From Marinobacter lipolyticus SM19 (lineage in GTDB: Bacteria; Pseudomonadota; Gammaproteobacteria; Pseudomonadales; Oleiphilaceae), in contig NZ_KE007306.1 of the NCBI RefSeq assembly GCF_000397065.2, positions 259,020-323,019 of the forward strand: 64,000 nucleotides of DNA, written 5' to 3'. A program made the translations under genes and the position numbers. The notes under the pieces were generated by a model. That model had not been told where the DNA came from. It made no database searches and saw nothing but the letters and a program-made list of their open reading frames with translations. Within the stretch, counting starts at the first letter, position 1. Every line of letters begins with the position of its first letter. Below, piece after piece: positions 45,692 through 54,987 of the stretch.

Positions 45692-46252
45692 ATGAAAGCA
45701 ACCCGTATCTCTGTGCTTGCTCTGTCACTGGCCGCTGCACCTGTCATGGCAGCCGACTTGGATCTGAGCCTGACCAACGATTCCGCCAAGGGCCAGGTGA
45801 ACTTCTTCGGCAATAACTCCGAACTGCAACTGGGCACCGGTTACACCTACCACGAAGGCGGTCGCCATATTGGTAACGTGGACTTCCATGCCCAAGGCCG
45901 CACCGCCCTTGGTAACCTGCCCACTACCGCCGGCATTGGTCTGCGCGCCATCGGCTGGGATGACGATGACCTGGACGGCGGCGCTGTTGGCCTGGGTGGC
46001 TTTGCGACCGTCAACATTCCCGATGTGCCGGGCCTGTCCGTGACCGGCGGCCTGCATTACGCTCCGAGCATTCTGTCTTTCGGTGATTCCGAGGATATGA
46101 CCAGCTTTGAGCTGCGTGGCAGCTACCGTGTAATCCGCAACGCCGAAGTGTTCGCAGGTTACCGGTACCTGAATACCGATCTGGACTCGCCCCTGCGTGG
46201 CGACGTAAATCTGGACGAAGGCGTTATGGCGGGCATGAAGATTTTCTTCTGA
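45692..46252 (+). CDS. YfaZ-family outer membrane protein
   Basis: A 186-residue exported protein. MKATRISVLALSLAAAPVMA is a signal peptide, followed by ADLDLSLTNDSAKGQVNF and beta strands such as ELQLGTGYTYHEGG, SFELRGSYRVI, VFAGYRYLNTD and a C-terminal MAGMKIFF ending in Phe, as outer membrane barrels do. This matches the YfaZ family, of uncertain role. The frame is open from 45584, but the ATG at 45692 starts a good signal peptide. An intrinsic terminator follows. Confidence 0.87.
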   Translation: MKATRISVLALSLAAAPVMAADLDLSLTNDSAKGQVNFFGNNSELQLGTGYTYHEGGRHIGNVDFHAQGRTALGNLPTTAGIGLRAIGWDDDDLDGGAVGLGGFATVNIPDVPGLSVTGGLHYAPSILSFGDSEDMTSFELRGSYRVIRNAEVFAGYRYLNTDLDSPLRGDVNLDEGVMAGMKIFF

Positions 46253-46278
46253 CCCTGCCCCCTTCCGGGAAGATCCAG

Positions 46279-46310
46279 ACGGGCGCCATTCGGGGCGCCC
46301 GTTTTTGTTT
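46279..46310 (+). terminator. Intrinsic terminator after the yfaZ-like gene
   Basis: ACGGGCGCC (46279-46287) pairs perfectly with GGCGCCCGT (46294-46302), with loop ATTCGG, followed by TTTTGTTT. It is 27 nt after the yfaZ stop. Confidence 0.9.
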
Positions 46311-46388
46311 CGTGTTCTGCCTCACTCTTTGACATCACCACTCTTGCTAGACTGCCGGCTCATGTTCCGATAATGGATTGTCCCTGGC

Positions 46389-48620
46389 ATGGCATTCGAA
46401 TCACATTCAACTGATCGCTGTTCGCTATCCCCCCTTATCTCCGCTGTCCGGGCCAGACTCCCCTGGCTGGTTCTGGCATCGGTGGTTGCGGTGTCTGGCT
46501 GCGGCGGTGGTGACAGCGCGGTCGACGAAGCCGGTTCCCGTGGCAACAGCTTCCCCCCCAACAAAAATGCCCAGGACGACTTCAATTCCGGCAGCACCGG
46601 TGACTCCAATAACACCAGCGGCCTGGCAGCCAACGAAGTCCGTGTCACCGTGGAAGTGCCCACCGCGTTGGCCCCCAACAGTGAACTGACCCGTCGGAAT
46701 CTGAGAATCGTGACCCCGGACCGGGTCGAGGTCTACCGGACCGACCAAAGCCTTCGCAATCTCGGCTCCGTGGACGTTACTTACCGTACCGAAGATGGTG
46801 GCCGGCAAGTCATCGCCTTCAGTGATGGCCTGCCTCTGGGACCGGACGTGGTGATCGAGGCAGTCTATGACAACGCACGAATGCGGGCCCTGGCGGCGGA
46901 TTCGGATCGCGACGTCAAAGTGAATCCCTTCTCCGAATACCTGGTGAGCAATACCATCAACGGCTATTCCCCCGATCAGTTCAGCCAGATTATGGACTGC
47001 GTTAACGATGCCTCTGGCGAGTTGTGCCTGAACAAATACGTCTGGTCGACTCTGGCCGACCAGGTTCACGATTTCGAGATCGATATTCCAGGCAGCGCGG
47101 ACATGGGCGCCGCTCTGGATCACCTGGACAACCGCGGCGATTTTGCCCGTTATGTAAGCAATATGGCGGATTACGCCGTTCTGGATGAGCAGTCCTCCGG
47201 CAAGATCAGCGCCAGTTCCGCGGACTACAACTCGGTGTTTCTCGGCGTTGAACTGGGCCAGACTTTCCGCGAACCAAGCCTCGCCGGCTCCGGCCAGTGG
47301 GGCGTGCGTGTCGCCCAGGAAGAGAGCATTACGGACAGCAATGGTACGGGCTACGTCTACCCTGCCCTGACTTTGACGAGCTTCGACGCGTTCAATATCC
47401 GGGTGACGTCCCTCGCCTCGGATGTGCCCTACCCCCGTGAGGCGCTGATTCACCAGGCAGGTAACGGATTTTACCCACGGGGGGCCGATCACTGGGACCT
47501 GAATACCCACGCGTCCTCACCGGGGGCAGCCACCCTGCAGGACAACATCCGCCTGCTGGCCGGGCGGGCGCTGTACCAGAGTGTGACCGGTCGTGGCAGC
47601 TCCCTGACCATCGGCTGGACTCGCAATCCGTACTACCTCGACGCATACGTCAGCACCACTTCAGAGGCCAGCGAGGCACCTGACCGCGTACTGGGTGGCT
47701 ATTTCAGTGCCGGCAAGGCCATCGAACTGGAAGCCACGGAGGATGCCCTGCAACGCCAGGGTGTGCTGGAAGATCACTACCTGTCCGTGCTGGAACTGAA
47801 CCTGCTCAGGCAACAAGGTTTCAGCCTTGATCAACTGAACGGCCGTCAGTACAACGCGGTGTTCGTTGCCAGCCGCTTTGCGGACGGAGCGGAACCGCTG
47901 GCGATTGAATCCGGCGTGGGCAATTGGGATATCAGTGGCAATGACATCCACCAGTTGATGATGACCACGGCCATTGGCCGGGACGGCGGCTCAGGAGCCG
48001 TGACTGGCCCCGTGGCCGGCAACCGCAACGCCGACTGGACCATCAGCGTTCGGCCATCACGACTCAGCGTGGGTGACCGGAACATTGGTCGTCTCAACCT
48101 GGACATCAGCAATCCCTCCGGACAGTTCGCCACGCCGGATCTGGGCATTGGCGCAAGTACACCCGACGGCTCACTACTGGCCTTCAACCTGGACAACGCC
48201 GATACTGGCGACGGCCTGTTGGTTGCGGCAGCTCAGACCAATGAGTTCCCTCAGAGTGGGCGCTTCCGCCTGCAGGGGTTTGCCATGGGGCTGGCTGATG
48301 GCGAAAACCGTCTGCGCCATTTCGACAATGCCGTTCTCGCCATTGATTCAAGCACCACAGCAGCGCTGACCGGACGTGCTCTGGATGTGGTGCATTCGGT
48401 GGCTAATGAAACAGTGGCGGGGCCGCTGGCCATCGATGAGGGCGAACTGATGCTGGCTTATTCCCAAGGGGGCAACGGTGAGGTGACTTTCGTGGCCGGA
48501 GACCTGACGCTGACCGGTTTTGTGACGCCCGACCAGGACCAGTTCTTTCTGCAACTGCAGAATACTGCAAGCGGGGAGCAGCGACTGGGGTTATTGATCG
48601 CAACACGGTTGCCGAACTGA
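46389..48620 (+). CDS. Large predicted lipoprotein of unknown function
   Basis: A 743-residue protein not recognised from motifs. Residues 22-38 (ARLPWLVLASVVAVSGC) form a lipoprotein signal with lipobox VSGC (Cys38), followed by GGGDS, then a Ser/Asn/Pro-rich linker, implying outer-membrane or periplasmic anchoring. After that come long beta-rich segments and Asp/Gly-rich turns. C-terminal part: SGQFATPDLGIGAST, and repeated strands. No enzymatic motif is seen. It lies alone, downstream of the yfaZ terminator. A C7 tract lies at 46553-46559 near the start of the mature protein. No clear ribosome site precedes the ATG. Confidence 0.8.
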   Translation: MAFESHSTDRCSLSPLISAVRARLPWLVLASVVAVSGCGGGDSAVDEAGSRGNSFPPNKNAQDDFNSGSTGDSNNTSGLAANEVRVTVEVPTALAPNSELTRRNLRIVTPDRVEVYRTDQSLRNLGSVDVTYRTEDGGRQVIAFSDGLPLGPDVVIEAVYDNARMRALAADSDRDVKVNPFSEYLVSNTINGYSPDQFSQIMDCVNDASGELCLNKYVWSTLADQVHDFEIDIPGSADMGAALDHLDNRGDFARYVSNMADYAVLDEQSSGKISASSADYNSVFLGVELGQTFREPSLAGSGQWGVRVAQEESITDSNGTGYVYPALTLTSFDAFNIRVTSLASDVPYPREALIHQAGNGFYPRGADHWDLNTHASSPGAATLQDNIRLLAGRALYQSVTGRGSSLTIGWTRNPYYLDAYVSTTSEASEAPDRVLGGYFSAGKAIELEATEDALQRQGVLEDHYLSVLELNLLRQQGFSLDQLNGRQYNAVFVASRFADGAEPLAIESGVGNWDISGNDIHQLMMTTAIGRDGGSGAVTGPVAGNRNADWTISVRPSRLSVGDRNIGRLNLDISNPSGQFATPDLGIGASTPDGSLLAFNLDNADTGDGLLVAAAQTNEFPQSGRFRLQGFAMGLADGENRLRHFDNAVLAIDSSTTAALTGRALDVVHSVANETVAGPLAIDEGELMLAYSQGGNGEVTFVAGDLTLTGFVTPDQDQFFLQLQNTASGEQRLGLLIATRLPN

Positions 48621-48627
48621 AACTGGT

Positions 48628-48655
48628 TGTCGGATTACGCTTTGCTAACCCGACA
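48628..48655. repeat. REP-like palindrome, copy 3
   Basis: TGTCGGATTACGC ... TAACCCGACA lies 8 nt after the lipoprotein stop. It is one of seven copies of the family. Confidence 0.75.
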
Positions 48656-48703
48656 AGGTTCGGCATGGGGAGTAACCCATCCGGGATACACCGACGTATA
48701 ACC

Positions 48704-48712
48704 TGTTATAAT
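48704..48712 (+). promoter_or_regulatory. Extended -10 promoter of the Bax-like gene
   Basis: TGTTATAAT fits TGNTATAAT exactly. No good -35 is seen at 17 nt upstream, typical of extended -10 promoters. Start of transcription would be near 48719, 25 nt before the ATG. Confidence 0.6.
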
Positions 48713-48743
48713 TCCAGTCATATCGACTGTAACGTGAGGTTTT

Positions 48744-49664
48744 ATGTCTGCAGGTATCCGGGCAACTCTGCTGATTTTCCCGTTAATGGTTTTTGCATTC
48801 TGGGGCAGTCTTCATACACCGGGTCCAGACAGTGCATTCGATGATGACCTTGCGCTGTCATCCCTGCCGTCTCTTCCAGCCTGGACCAACAACAACCTGC
48901 CGGATTTCAGCAGTTACCGTGATACAACTGAACGCAAATCCGCATTTTTTTCCTTCCTGTACCCGCGGGTCGCTCTCGCCAATTCCCGTATTCTGATCGA
49001 ACGGGATTATCTGGAGTTCCTTGCCAGCAAAGAGGCATTGAACCAATCCGAACGACGCTGGCTGATCCACCAGGCTGAACGGCTTCGCGTTGACGAAGAG
49101 CCTGCCAGCCCAGCCATGTTCAAGCAATTGCACGCGCGTCTGGATGTCATTCCCCCTGCGCTGGTATTGGCCCAGGCCGCCAATGAGTCGGCCTGGGGTA
49201 CCTCCCGCTTTGCTACCCGCGGAAACAACCTGTTCGGACAATGGTGTTTCTCGCAAGGCTGCGGCCTGGTACCGAAAGCCCGGGTGGAAGGTGCAACCCA
49301 CGAAGTCGCCAGGTTCTCTTCGCCCTACCGCTCCATCCGCGCCTACATTCAGAACCTGAACAGCCATCCGGCGTATCAGGGACTTCGCGATGTACGGATG
49401 GCAGCACGCAAGGACGGCAAGCTGGCTTCCGGAAGTGCATTGGCGGCAGGCCTGATTAGCTATTCAGAACGGGGCGAGGATTATGTAAAAGAGATCCGCA
49501 GCATGATTCGGCATAACAATCTCGGCTATTTCGACACCGATTTCCGGGCCACCTTCAGTGGCGCCAATACCGGGATGCTGCAACAAATGGCTTCCGCCAG
49601 CAACGAAACTGCGCTCCTGCCCAATGCCGGAGACGACGAAGACGATTCCGGGGACATCCGCTAA
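48744..49664 (+). CDS. Bax-like glucosaminidase-domain protein
   Basis: A 306-residue protein. Residues 1-25 are hydrophobic (signal anchor or peptide; ATLLIFPLMVFAFWG). The glucosaminidase/lysozyme-like domain has IPPALVLAQAANESAWGTSRFATRGNNLFGQW with the catalytic Glu, and YRSIRAYIQNLNSHPAYQGLR as in E. coli Bax. It would cleave peptidoglycan in the periplasm. GAGG precedes the ATG. The stop shares one base with the next start (TAATG). Confidence 0.88.
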   Translation: MSAGIRATLLIFPLMVFAFWGSLHTPGPDSAFDDDLALSSLPSLPAWTNNNLPDFSSYRDTTERKSAFFSFLYPRVALANSRILIERDYLEFLASKEALNQSERRWLIHQAERLRVDEEPASPAMFKQLHARLDVIPPALVLAQAANESAWGTSRFATRGNNLFGQWCFSQGCGLVPKARVEGATHEVARFSSPYRSIRAYIQNLNSHPAYQGLRDVRMAARKDGKLASGSALAAGLISYSERGEDYVKEIRSMIRHNNLGYFDTDFRATFSGANTGMLQQMASASNETALLPNAGDDEDDSGDIR

Positions 49665-50599
49665 TGCTCGACTTTTTGCCTGCGCCGCTCAAGGGAACCC
49701 TGGCGGCCCTGCTGATATTGCTCAATACCCTGATTCTGTTTCCAGTCCTGATGCTGGTTGCATTGTTCAAGCTCATCATTCCGGTTACGGCGGTTCGTAA
49801 ACTGTGCACCGTTGCGCTGAACAACATTGCGTTTGTCTGGATCGGCTTCAATAACCGTTTCCTGGATTTGCTCCACCGCATTGAGTGGGATGTGAGGGGG
49901 GCAGACAACCTGAGCCGCGAGCACTGGTATTTCGTCACCTGCAACCACCAGAGCTGGGCGGACATCCCCGCCATTCAGTACGTCCTGAACAGCCGTATTC
50001 CGCTGCTGAAGTTTTTCCTCAAGAAAGAACTGATCTGGGTGCCCCTGCTGGGCGTCGCCTGGTGGGCACTGGACTTTCCGTTCATGCATCGCCACACCAA
50101 AGAACAGATCGCCAAACGTCCGGAGTTGAAAGGAAAGGATATTGCTGCCACCCAGGCTGCCTGCGAGAAATTCCGCTATACGCCGGTAACCATTTTCAAT
50201 TTCATGGAAGGCACTCGCCTGACCCCGGCCAAGCATACGTCCCAGAAATCCCCCTACAAGCACCTGTTGAAGCCCCGTGCCGGCGGTACCGCCTTTGTTC
50301 TGGGTGCCATGGGAGAGATGCTCCACACCATGCTCGATGTGAGTATTGTCTACCCCAACGGTCGCTCCGGATTCTGGGACTTTCTCTGCGGCCGCACCCG
50401 CCGGATCATCATTGATATCCGGGTTCGCGAGATTCCGGAACGCTTCCTCGGCATGGACTACGAAGGTAGCCGGGAAACCCGAGTGGATTTTCAGAGTTGG
50501 GTCAGCGAAATCTGGGCTGAGAAGGACGCCCGCATTGAGGCGTTGAAAGCCCCCAACCCAGAGCCCAATGAAGAGGTAGGTCGGGTTAGCGAAGCGTAA
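49664..50599 (+). CDS. PlsC-family acyltransferase (YihG-like)
   Basis: A 311-residue inner-membrane acyltransferase with two hydrophobic N-terminal segments, then TCNHQSWADIPAIQYV (NHx4D), KFFLKKELIWVPLLGVAWWALDFPFM, and FNFMEGTRLTPAKH (EGTR). This layout matches the YihG group of 1-acylglycerol-3-phosphate acyltransferase-like proteins. The last codons and the stop lie inside a REP-like palindrome (50576-50606), so the repeat has defined the C-terminal GRVSEA. Confidence 0.88.
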   Translation: MLDFLPAPLKGTLAALLILLNTLILFPVLMLVALFKLIIPVTAVRKLCTVALNNIAFVWIGFNNRFLDLLHRIEWDVRGADNLSREHWYFVTCNHQSWADIPAIQYVLNSRIPLLKFFLKKELIWVPLLGVAWWALDFPFMHRHTKEQIAKRPELKGKDIAATQAACEKFRYTPVTIFNFMEGTRLTPAKHTSQKSPYKHLLKPRAGGTAFVLGAMGEMLHTMLDVSIVYPNGRSGFWDFLCGRTRRIIIDIRVREIPERFLGMDYEGSRETRVDFQSWVSEIWAEKDARIEALKAPNPEPNEEVGRVSEA

Positions 50600-50606
50600 C
50601 CCGGCA
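50576..50606. repeat. REP-like palindrome, copy 4 (within the acyltransferase 3' end)
   Basis: GTAGGTCGGGTTAGCG ... AACCCGGCA contains the stop codon of the acyltransferase gene. It lies in the convergent gap with the LuxR-type gene. Confidence 0.75.
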
Positions 50607-50608
50607 CC

Positions 50609-50632
50609 CTGGGTTTGCTAAAGCAAACCCAG
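50609..50632. terminator. Hairpin spanning the LuxR-type stop codon
   Basis: CTGGGTTTGC - TAAA - GCAAACCCAG is a perfect 10-bp stem that includes the minus-strand stop (50618-50620). No T-run follows, but position between convergent genes suggests 3'-end formation or protection. Confidence 0.55.
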
Positions 50633-53317
50633 TTCCCGCGCGCGAACGATCGCCTGGGTGCGGGATTTTACCTCCAGCTTGGCGTTTATGCGGCGGGCGT
50701 GGGTTTTCACTGTATGCAGGGATATATGCAACTGGTCAGCAATTTCCTGGTTGGATAACCCCCTGGCGATCAATTCCAGAACGCCCTGCTCCCGCTCACT
50801 GATCGGTTCCGCCAGCGGTGCGGCATTGACCTTGGCTACCGACAGACCAAACAGCTGGCCAACCGATCGGGTGAATTCCCCTTCCGGCAAATGCGGGTAT
50901 GCCTTTTCCATCAGTTCACTCATTTCGATTCGCAGCTCAGCGAACGGGCTGATAAAATGCTCCTGTGCGGCGAGGTAGACCGCCTGGGCCAGCAATTTCT
51001 GGGCCGCCGCCACCCCTCTTTCCCGATACGCCAGCAAGCTTTCCAGCAGCCTCAGATGCATTTCAACGGCAAACGGGATCGCCCCACCGTCTTTCAGTCG
51101 AATACGCCTCAGGGTGTCCGCAGCCTTGATGTCATCCCCTCGTGCCAGCTCTATCCTGACCTGTAGCAGGTCCAGCAAACCGGGCATCATTGGAATCAGC
51201 TCGGGCACACAGCCAGTCTCCCGGTATGGTTGCAGACGCGCCAGGGCGTGGGCAGCGCTATCGACGTTGCCTGACGCCAGCCAGCAACTTGCCTTCAGGG
51301 CTTCCAGAACTGGCACAAAGACGGATTCATCCACCTGCCAGGCGTGCATAGTGCGCTCCGCACGCCCAATCCAGACAAATGCGTCCTCCAGACGGCCCTG
51401 GGTACGGCAGATCAATACTCTCAGAGCCATGGCCAGAAGCAGCCCCAGATCCCGCGCCTGCTCCGCATGACGGCCACAGGTAACCAGAAGGCGATCAGCC
51501 TCAGCCTCACGGCCCTGGTGCCATAGCACCAGAACCAGATTGAGCTGTAAACGGGATTCGCCTACCCGTGTGGACCGGGATGTTTCGTTCATGGCGGTAT
51601 CAAGCCCGGTCCGGAGCAGTTGCTCGGCGTGCTTCAACGCGCCTTTTCCGAGTTCAATGCGTGCGTGGGTATAGACAGCCAGGAGTTCCGAACCGGAATC
51701 CCCCGCTTCCCGGGCCAGGCGGGCTGCGGCACGATTGGCATCCCGCGCGTCCGCGAAGCGCCCGGCGGCACAGAGCGCACTGGAGCGTACCATCTGGGTG
51801 ACCAGCTGTCCCTGGGTGGACAATACTTCGGCTGCCAGCGCCTGATCGGCCACTTCCAGGGCTTCGTCAACATACCCCTCTCCCCTCAGGATAAAGGCTT
51901 TCAGGGCGTTGATTCGCCCGGACAGGGACTCACGCTCGTCATCGGGGAGCCCCTCCAGAAGCGCCCTGGCCTGGGTGAACTGGCCGCCAATGGCATGCAC
52001 CCAACTGTATACCAGACGCAGCCTGACACTTCGCTCCAACAAACCGGGCGGCAAGGATCGGCGCAGGCGTAACAGCGACGCCGTATCCTGGCCAATCAGC
52101 AGGGCTTCGGATCCTTCGGACGCAATTCTCACAGCTTCTTCGGCATTTTCCGAAAGCAAGGCATAACGCAACGCTTCCGGGAGCTGGTGATGCTGGCAAA
52201 ACCAGCGACTGGCAGCCAGCGCGCGATCAAGCGCACCATCCAGGGCAGAACTTCTCAGCCACTCATGGAACAGCGGATTGAGGCGAAACCAACGCCCCCG
52301 GCCAGGCAATGGCCTCATCGGTATGCCGGCTTCCGCCGCGATTGACGGCCTAAAGCTGGTATCACAGGACGAGTCTACCAGGCAGCCGTACAGGTCATCG
52401 GAAACAATATCCATCTCGGCCATGACCCGCAGGGCCCTTTGCTGAGGCGGCGTCAATCGTGACAGCACAGAATCGCGCAGGAAGCGTTCGACGCTGACGG
52501 TCTCCTGGATAGGCAATCGCGACTCGGCCAGGACAGCCAGCTCTCGCTGATACAGCGCCAGCGGGGTAATCCAGCCCTCTGTCAGGGAATACAGATGATC
52601 AATCGCCACCGTGGTCAGTTGACTACTTGCCAATGCAGCTGAATAGAATTCAAAAGTCTCCTGCCGGCTCAACTCCAGCACTTCGGCCCCCAACCGGGTA
52701 AATCGTCCTTCCAGCTCCGACTTGTGGGTCTCGAACGGCAGCGGCTTGCGGGAAACCAGAGCCAGGGACAAACCTTTTGGTAATTCAGCAATCAACTGCT
52801 CCAGCAATTCGATCACTACCGGATGACTCACCGATGTCAGGTTGTCCAACACCATCACGGCGTTTCGATCTGGCCTTTGCCAATAATCCTGCGCCAGCAA
52901 TAATGACAACGCTTCACTATGACTCGCGGTGGCATGGGCAAGAGTGGGGGTGTCATGGGAAGGCTGCGGATTGAGGGCGATGCCCAGCAACGTCATCAGT
53001 CGGGCGGGTTCGTTATCCTGCGTGGAGAAGGAAATCCATTTGATCATTTCCGGAGAACGTTCAGACTCGTGGAGCGCAGACAACAAGGCATGGGACTTGC
53101 CGTATCCACACGGCGCCTCCAGATAAAGGACACTTCCGGCCCCCAGAGCCTCCTGGATTCGTGCTGTCAGCGGCGGCCTTTTGAGGCCATCGGAGGGTGC
53201 GGACGGAATCCGAACCCGTTGCCGCAAAAGATCTCTGACGAGCTCGCCCCGATGTGTTCCGGGAGAAACCGACTGGAACTCATCATTGGCGGCACTGCCA
53301 TCTTCAAATGGTTTCAC
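50618..53317 (-). CDS. MalT-like LuxR-family ATP-dependent transcriptional regulator
   Basis: An 899-residue large regulator. Walker A is EAPCGYGKSHALL (~67-79), and AVMVLDNLTSVSHP is the likely Walker B. The middle (~390-780) is helical with TPR-like repeats. The C-terminal LuxR HTH (~838-899) reads LSEREQGVLELIARGLSNQEIADQL followed by LHISLHTVKTHARRIN (repeat pattern for recognition helix). MalT-type proteins bind ATP and an inducer to activate target operons. The start is GTG. It is adjacent, on the same strand, to the DUF1329/DUF1302 operon, which is its likely target. Inducer unknown. Confidence 0.9.
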   Translation of the reverse strand: MKPFEDGSAANDEFQSVSPGTHRGELVRDLLRQRVRIPSAPSDGLKRPPLTARIQEALGAGSVLYLEAPCGYGKSHALLSALHESERSPEMIKWISFSTQDNEPARLMTLLGIALNPQPSHDTPTLAHATASHSEALSLLLAQDYWQRPDRNAVMVLDNLTSVSHPVVIELLEQLIAELPKGLSLALVSRKPLPFETHKSELEGRFTRLGAEVLELSRQETFEFYSAALASSQLTTVAIDHLYSLTEGWITPLALYQRELAVLAESRLPIQETVSVERFLRDSVLSRLTPPQQRALRVMAEMDIVSDDLYGCLVDSSCDTSFRPSIAAEAGIPMRPLPGRGRWFRLNPLFHEWLRSSALDGALDRALAASRWFCQHHQLPEALRYALLSENAEEAVRIASEGSEALLIGQDTASLLRLRRSLPPGLLERSVRLRLVYSWVHAIGGQFTQARALLEGLPDDERESLSGRINALKAFILRGEGYVDEALEVADQALAAEVLSTQGQLVTQMVRSSALCAAGRFADARDANRAAARLAREAGDSGSELLAVYTHARIELGKGALKHAEQLLRTGLDTAMNETSRSTRVGESRLQLNLVLVLWHQGREAEADRLLVTCGRHAEQARDLGLLLAMALRVLICRTQGRLEDAFVWIGRAERTMHAWQVDESVFVPVLEALKASCWLASGNVDSAAHALARLQPYRETGCVPELIPMMPGLLDLLQVRIELARGDDIKAADTLRRIRLKDGGAIPFAVEMHLRLLESLLAYRERGVAAAQKLLAQAVYLAAQEHFISPFAELRIEMSELMEKAYPHLPEGEFTRSVGQLFGLSVAKVNAAPLAEPISEREQGVLELIARGLSNQEIADQLHISLHTVKTHARRINAKLEVKSRTQAIVRARELGLL

Positions 53318-53541
53318 ACTTCGCCCCGCTCAAGTCCGGCACTCGGGCAACCATAAATTAAAGCGCCACGTCTCCGGAATATGCAATGTTTGCACAGTTT
53401 ATCTGGCTACCATCATCGGGTACGCCTTTAGTATGAGGGAGAGGTTAAACCAAATATGGCGTGGACTGCAAAACTTTGACGTCATCTGGGTCAATAAAAT
53501 GGCGAGATTTCAACACATTCACAAGCGCAATAAACACCCAT

Positions 53542-53567
53542 AAAAAAAGCGGGCCCGTAAGCCCGCC
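53542..53567 (-). terminator. Intrinsic terminator of the DUF1302-DUF1329 operon
   Basis: GCGGGC pairs with GCCCGC (6-nt loop). On the minus strand the stem is followed by CTTTTTTT. It lies 26 nt after the DUF1329 stop. Confidence 0.85.
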
Positions 53568-53592
53568 TTCTATTCACGATATCGACGATGCG

Positions 53593-54954
53593 TTATCGTA
53601 CGCCTGAGCGACGCAAAGCCGCGGGCGTGTATTCCCGAGAACTACGCTCCACTCCGAAATCGTAGGGATCGTTTTCCTCGTTGGTCAGACCGAGTGCCAG
53701 GTACCGACCGGACAGCAGGTCATACAGCACCTCGATGGCATACCAGGGCACTTCCTGATCGTAAAACTGCATAGCATGCGCCTCAGCCACGCGCCACAGC
53801 TCACCACGACCGTCGTAATGATCGATCACACTGGCCTGCCAGGTGTCTTCATCAAAGTAAAAATCCCGCTGTGCATAGATGTGGCGATCACCTTCTTTCA
53901 GGGTCGCACGAACATGCCACACACGGTGGAGTTCATAACGGGTATAGTCCTGATTGATGTGTCCGGCCTCGATGAGTTCATCGTAATCCAGGCTACGGTC
54001 GACCAGCTTGTAGGAGTTGTAGGGGATGTACATTTCCTTTTTGCCGACGAGCTCCCAGTTATAACGATCGGGTGCACCGTTATACATATCGAAGTTGTCA
54101 GTGGTACGCATACCGTCAGCCGCCGTACCCGGCCCGTCGTAGGCCACCTGAGGCGCTCGACGTACGCGGCGTTGGCCGGCGTTATATACCCAGGCACGAC
54201 GGGCTTCTTTCACCTGATCCAGGGTTTCATGGACCAGCAGCACGTTACCCGCCAGGCGCGCTGGCGCGGTAATAACCTGCTTGAAATAGAAGAGAACGTT
54301 GGGATCTTTGTCCGGCTCGAAATCCTCTAAGCTGGTACGCCAGGTAAACTCATCCTGGAATTTGACCACACTGAAGGCACCGTCTGTGGTCGGCGTGACC
54401 TGGCCCACGTTACGCGCGACAGAACCGCCACGATAACGGGTGATATGGTTCCAGATCACTTCAACACCATTCGTGGGAATCGGGAATGGAGTAGCATTCT
54501 GATAGTTCCCGATTCCGTTACCGTCCTTGATAAGCTGCGCGCTGGTCGCGTTCTCGACAGTCTCATCCATTATCGACTGCGGATAGGTCGCCGTACGACG
54601 CGTTTTGTAGACCGGCATTTTATAATCATCGTACCGTTTGATCATCGCTATCTGCCCTGCAGACAGATTTTCTGCGTACTGATCCACATTACTTTGATCA
54701 ATGGTAAACAGCACCTCGTCATCCGGGAACGGATTAACGTAGATGCCATCATCATTGTAGCCTGCGGGAGCCTGCTTGAGACCACCATCCCAGGCGGGAA
54801 TCTCATCTCCATTGCCGGCTTTTTCGGCACCGATGGGGGTCAGGCTTTTGCCCAGTTTGGCAGCCTCTTCAGCGGATACTGCACCGACCGCGTTGCCGGC
54901 AAACAGAGTTGCTGCCAGTACGCCGGAGGCCAGTAATTTTTTATTCAGTTTCAT
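53593..54954 (-). CDS. DUF1329 outer-membrane lipoprotein-sorting-like protein
   Basis: A 453-residue exported protein: signal peptide MKLNKKLLASGVLAATLFAGNA... ending near AVSA^EEAAK, then KLGKSLTPIGAEKAGNGDEIPAWDGG, the DUF1329 hallmark. RRVRRAPQVAYDGPGTAADGMRTTDNFDMYNG and YDQEVPWYAIEVLYDLLSGRYLALGL are also characteristic. Such proteins have a LolB-like fold and are paired with DUF1302 proteins; a role in handling hydrophobic compounds is suggested in related bacteria. It follows the DUF1302 gene by 33 nt, and a terminator ends the pair. Confidence 0.92.
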   Translation of the reverse strand: MKLNKKLLASGVLAATLFAGNAVGAVSAEEAAKLGKSLTPIGAEKAGNGDEIPAWDGGLKQAPAGYNDDGIYVNPFPDDEVLFTIDQSNVDQYAENLSAGQIAMIKRYDDYKMPVYKTRRTATYPQSIMDETVENATSAQLIKDGNGIGNYQNATPFPIPTNGVEVIWNHITRYRGGSVARNVGQVTPTTDGAFSVVKFQDEFTWRTSLEDFEPDKDPNVLFYFKQVITAPARLAGNVLLVHETLDQVKEARRAWVYNAGQRRVRRAPQVAYDGPGTAADGMRTTDNFDMYNGAPDRYNWELVGKKEMYIPYNSYKLVDRSLDYDELIEAGHINQDYTRYELHRVWHVRATLKEGDRHIYAQRDFYFDEDTWQASVIDHYDGRGELWRVAEAHAMQFYDQEVPWYAIEVLYDLLSGRYLALGLTNEENDPYDFGVERSSREYTPAALRRSGVR

Positions 54955-54987
54955 TTAAATTACCTCGTCAAACATATTCGTGTCTGT

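Noticed and set aside
46425..47510. Minus-strand open frame (361 codons)
   Set aside because: Antisense shadow of the large lipoprotein gene.
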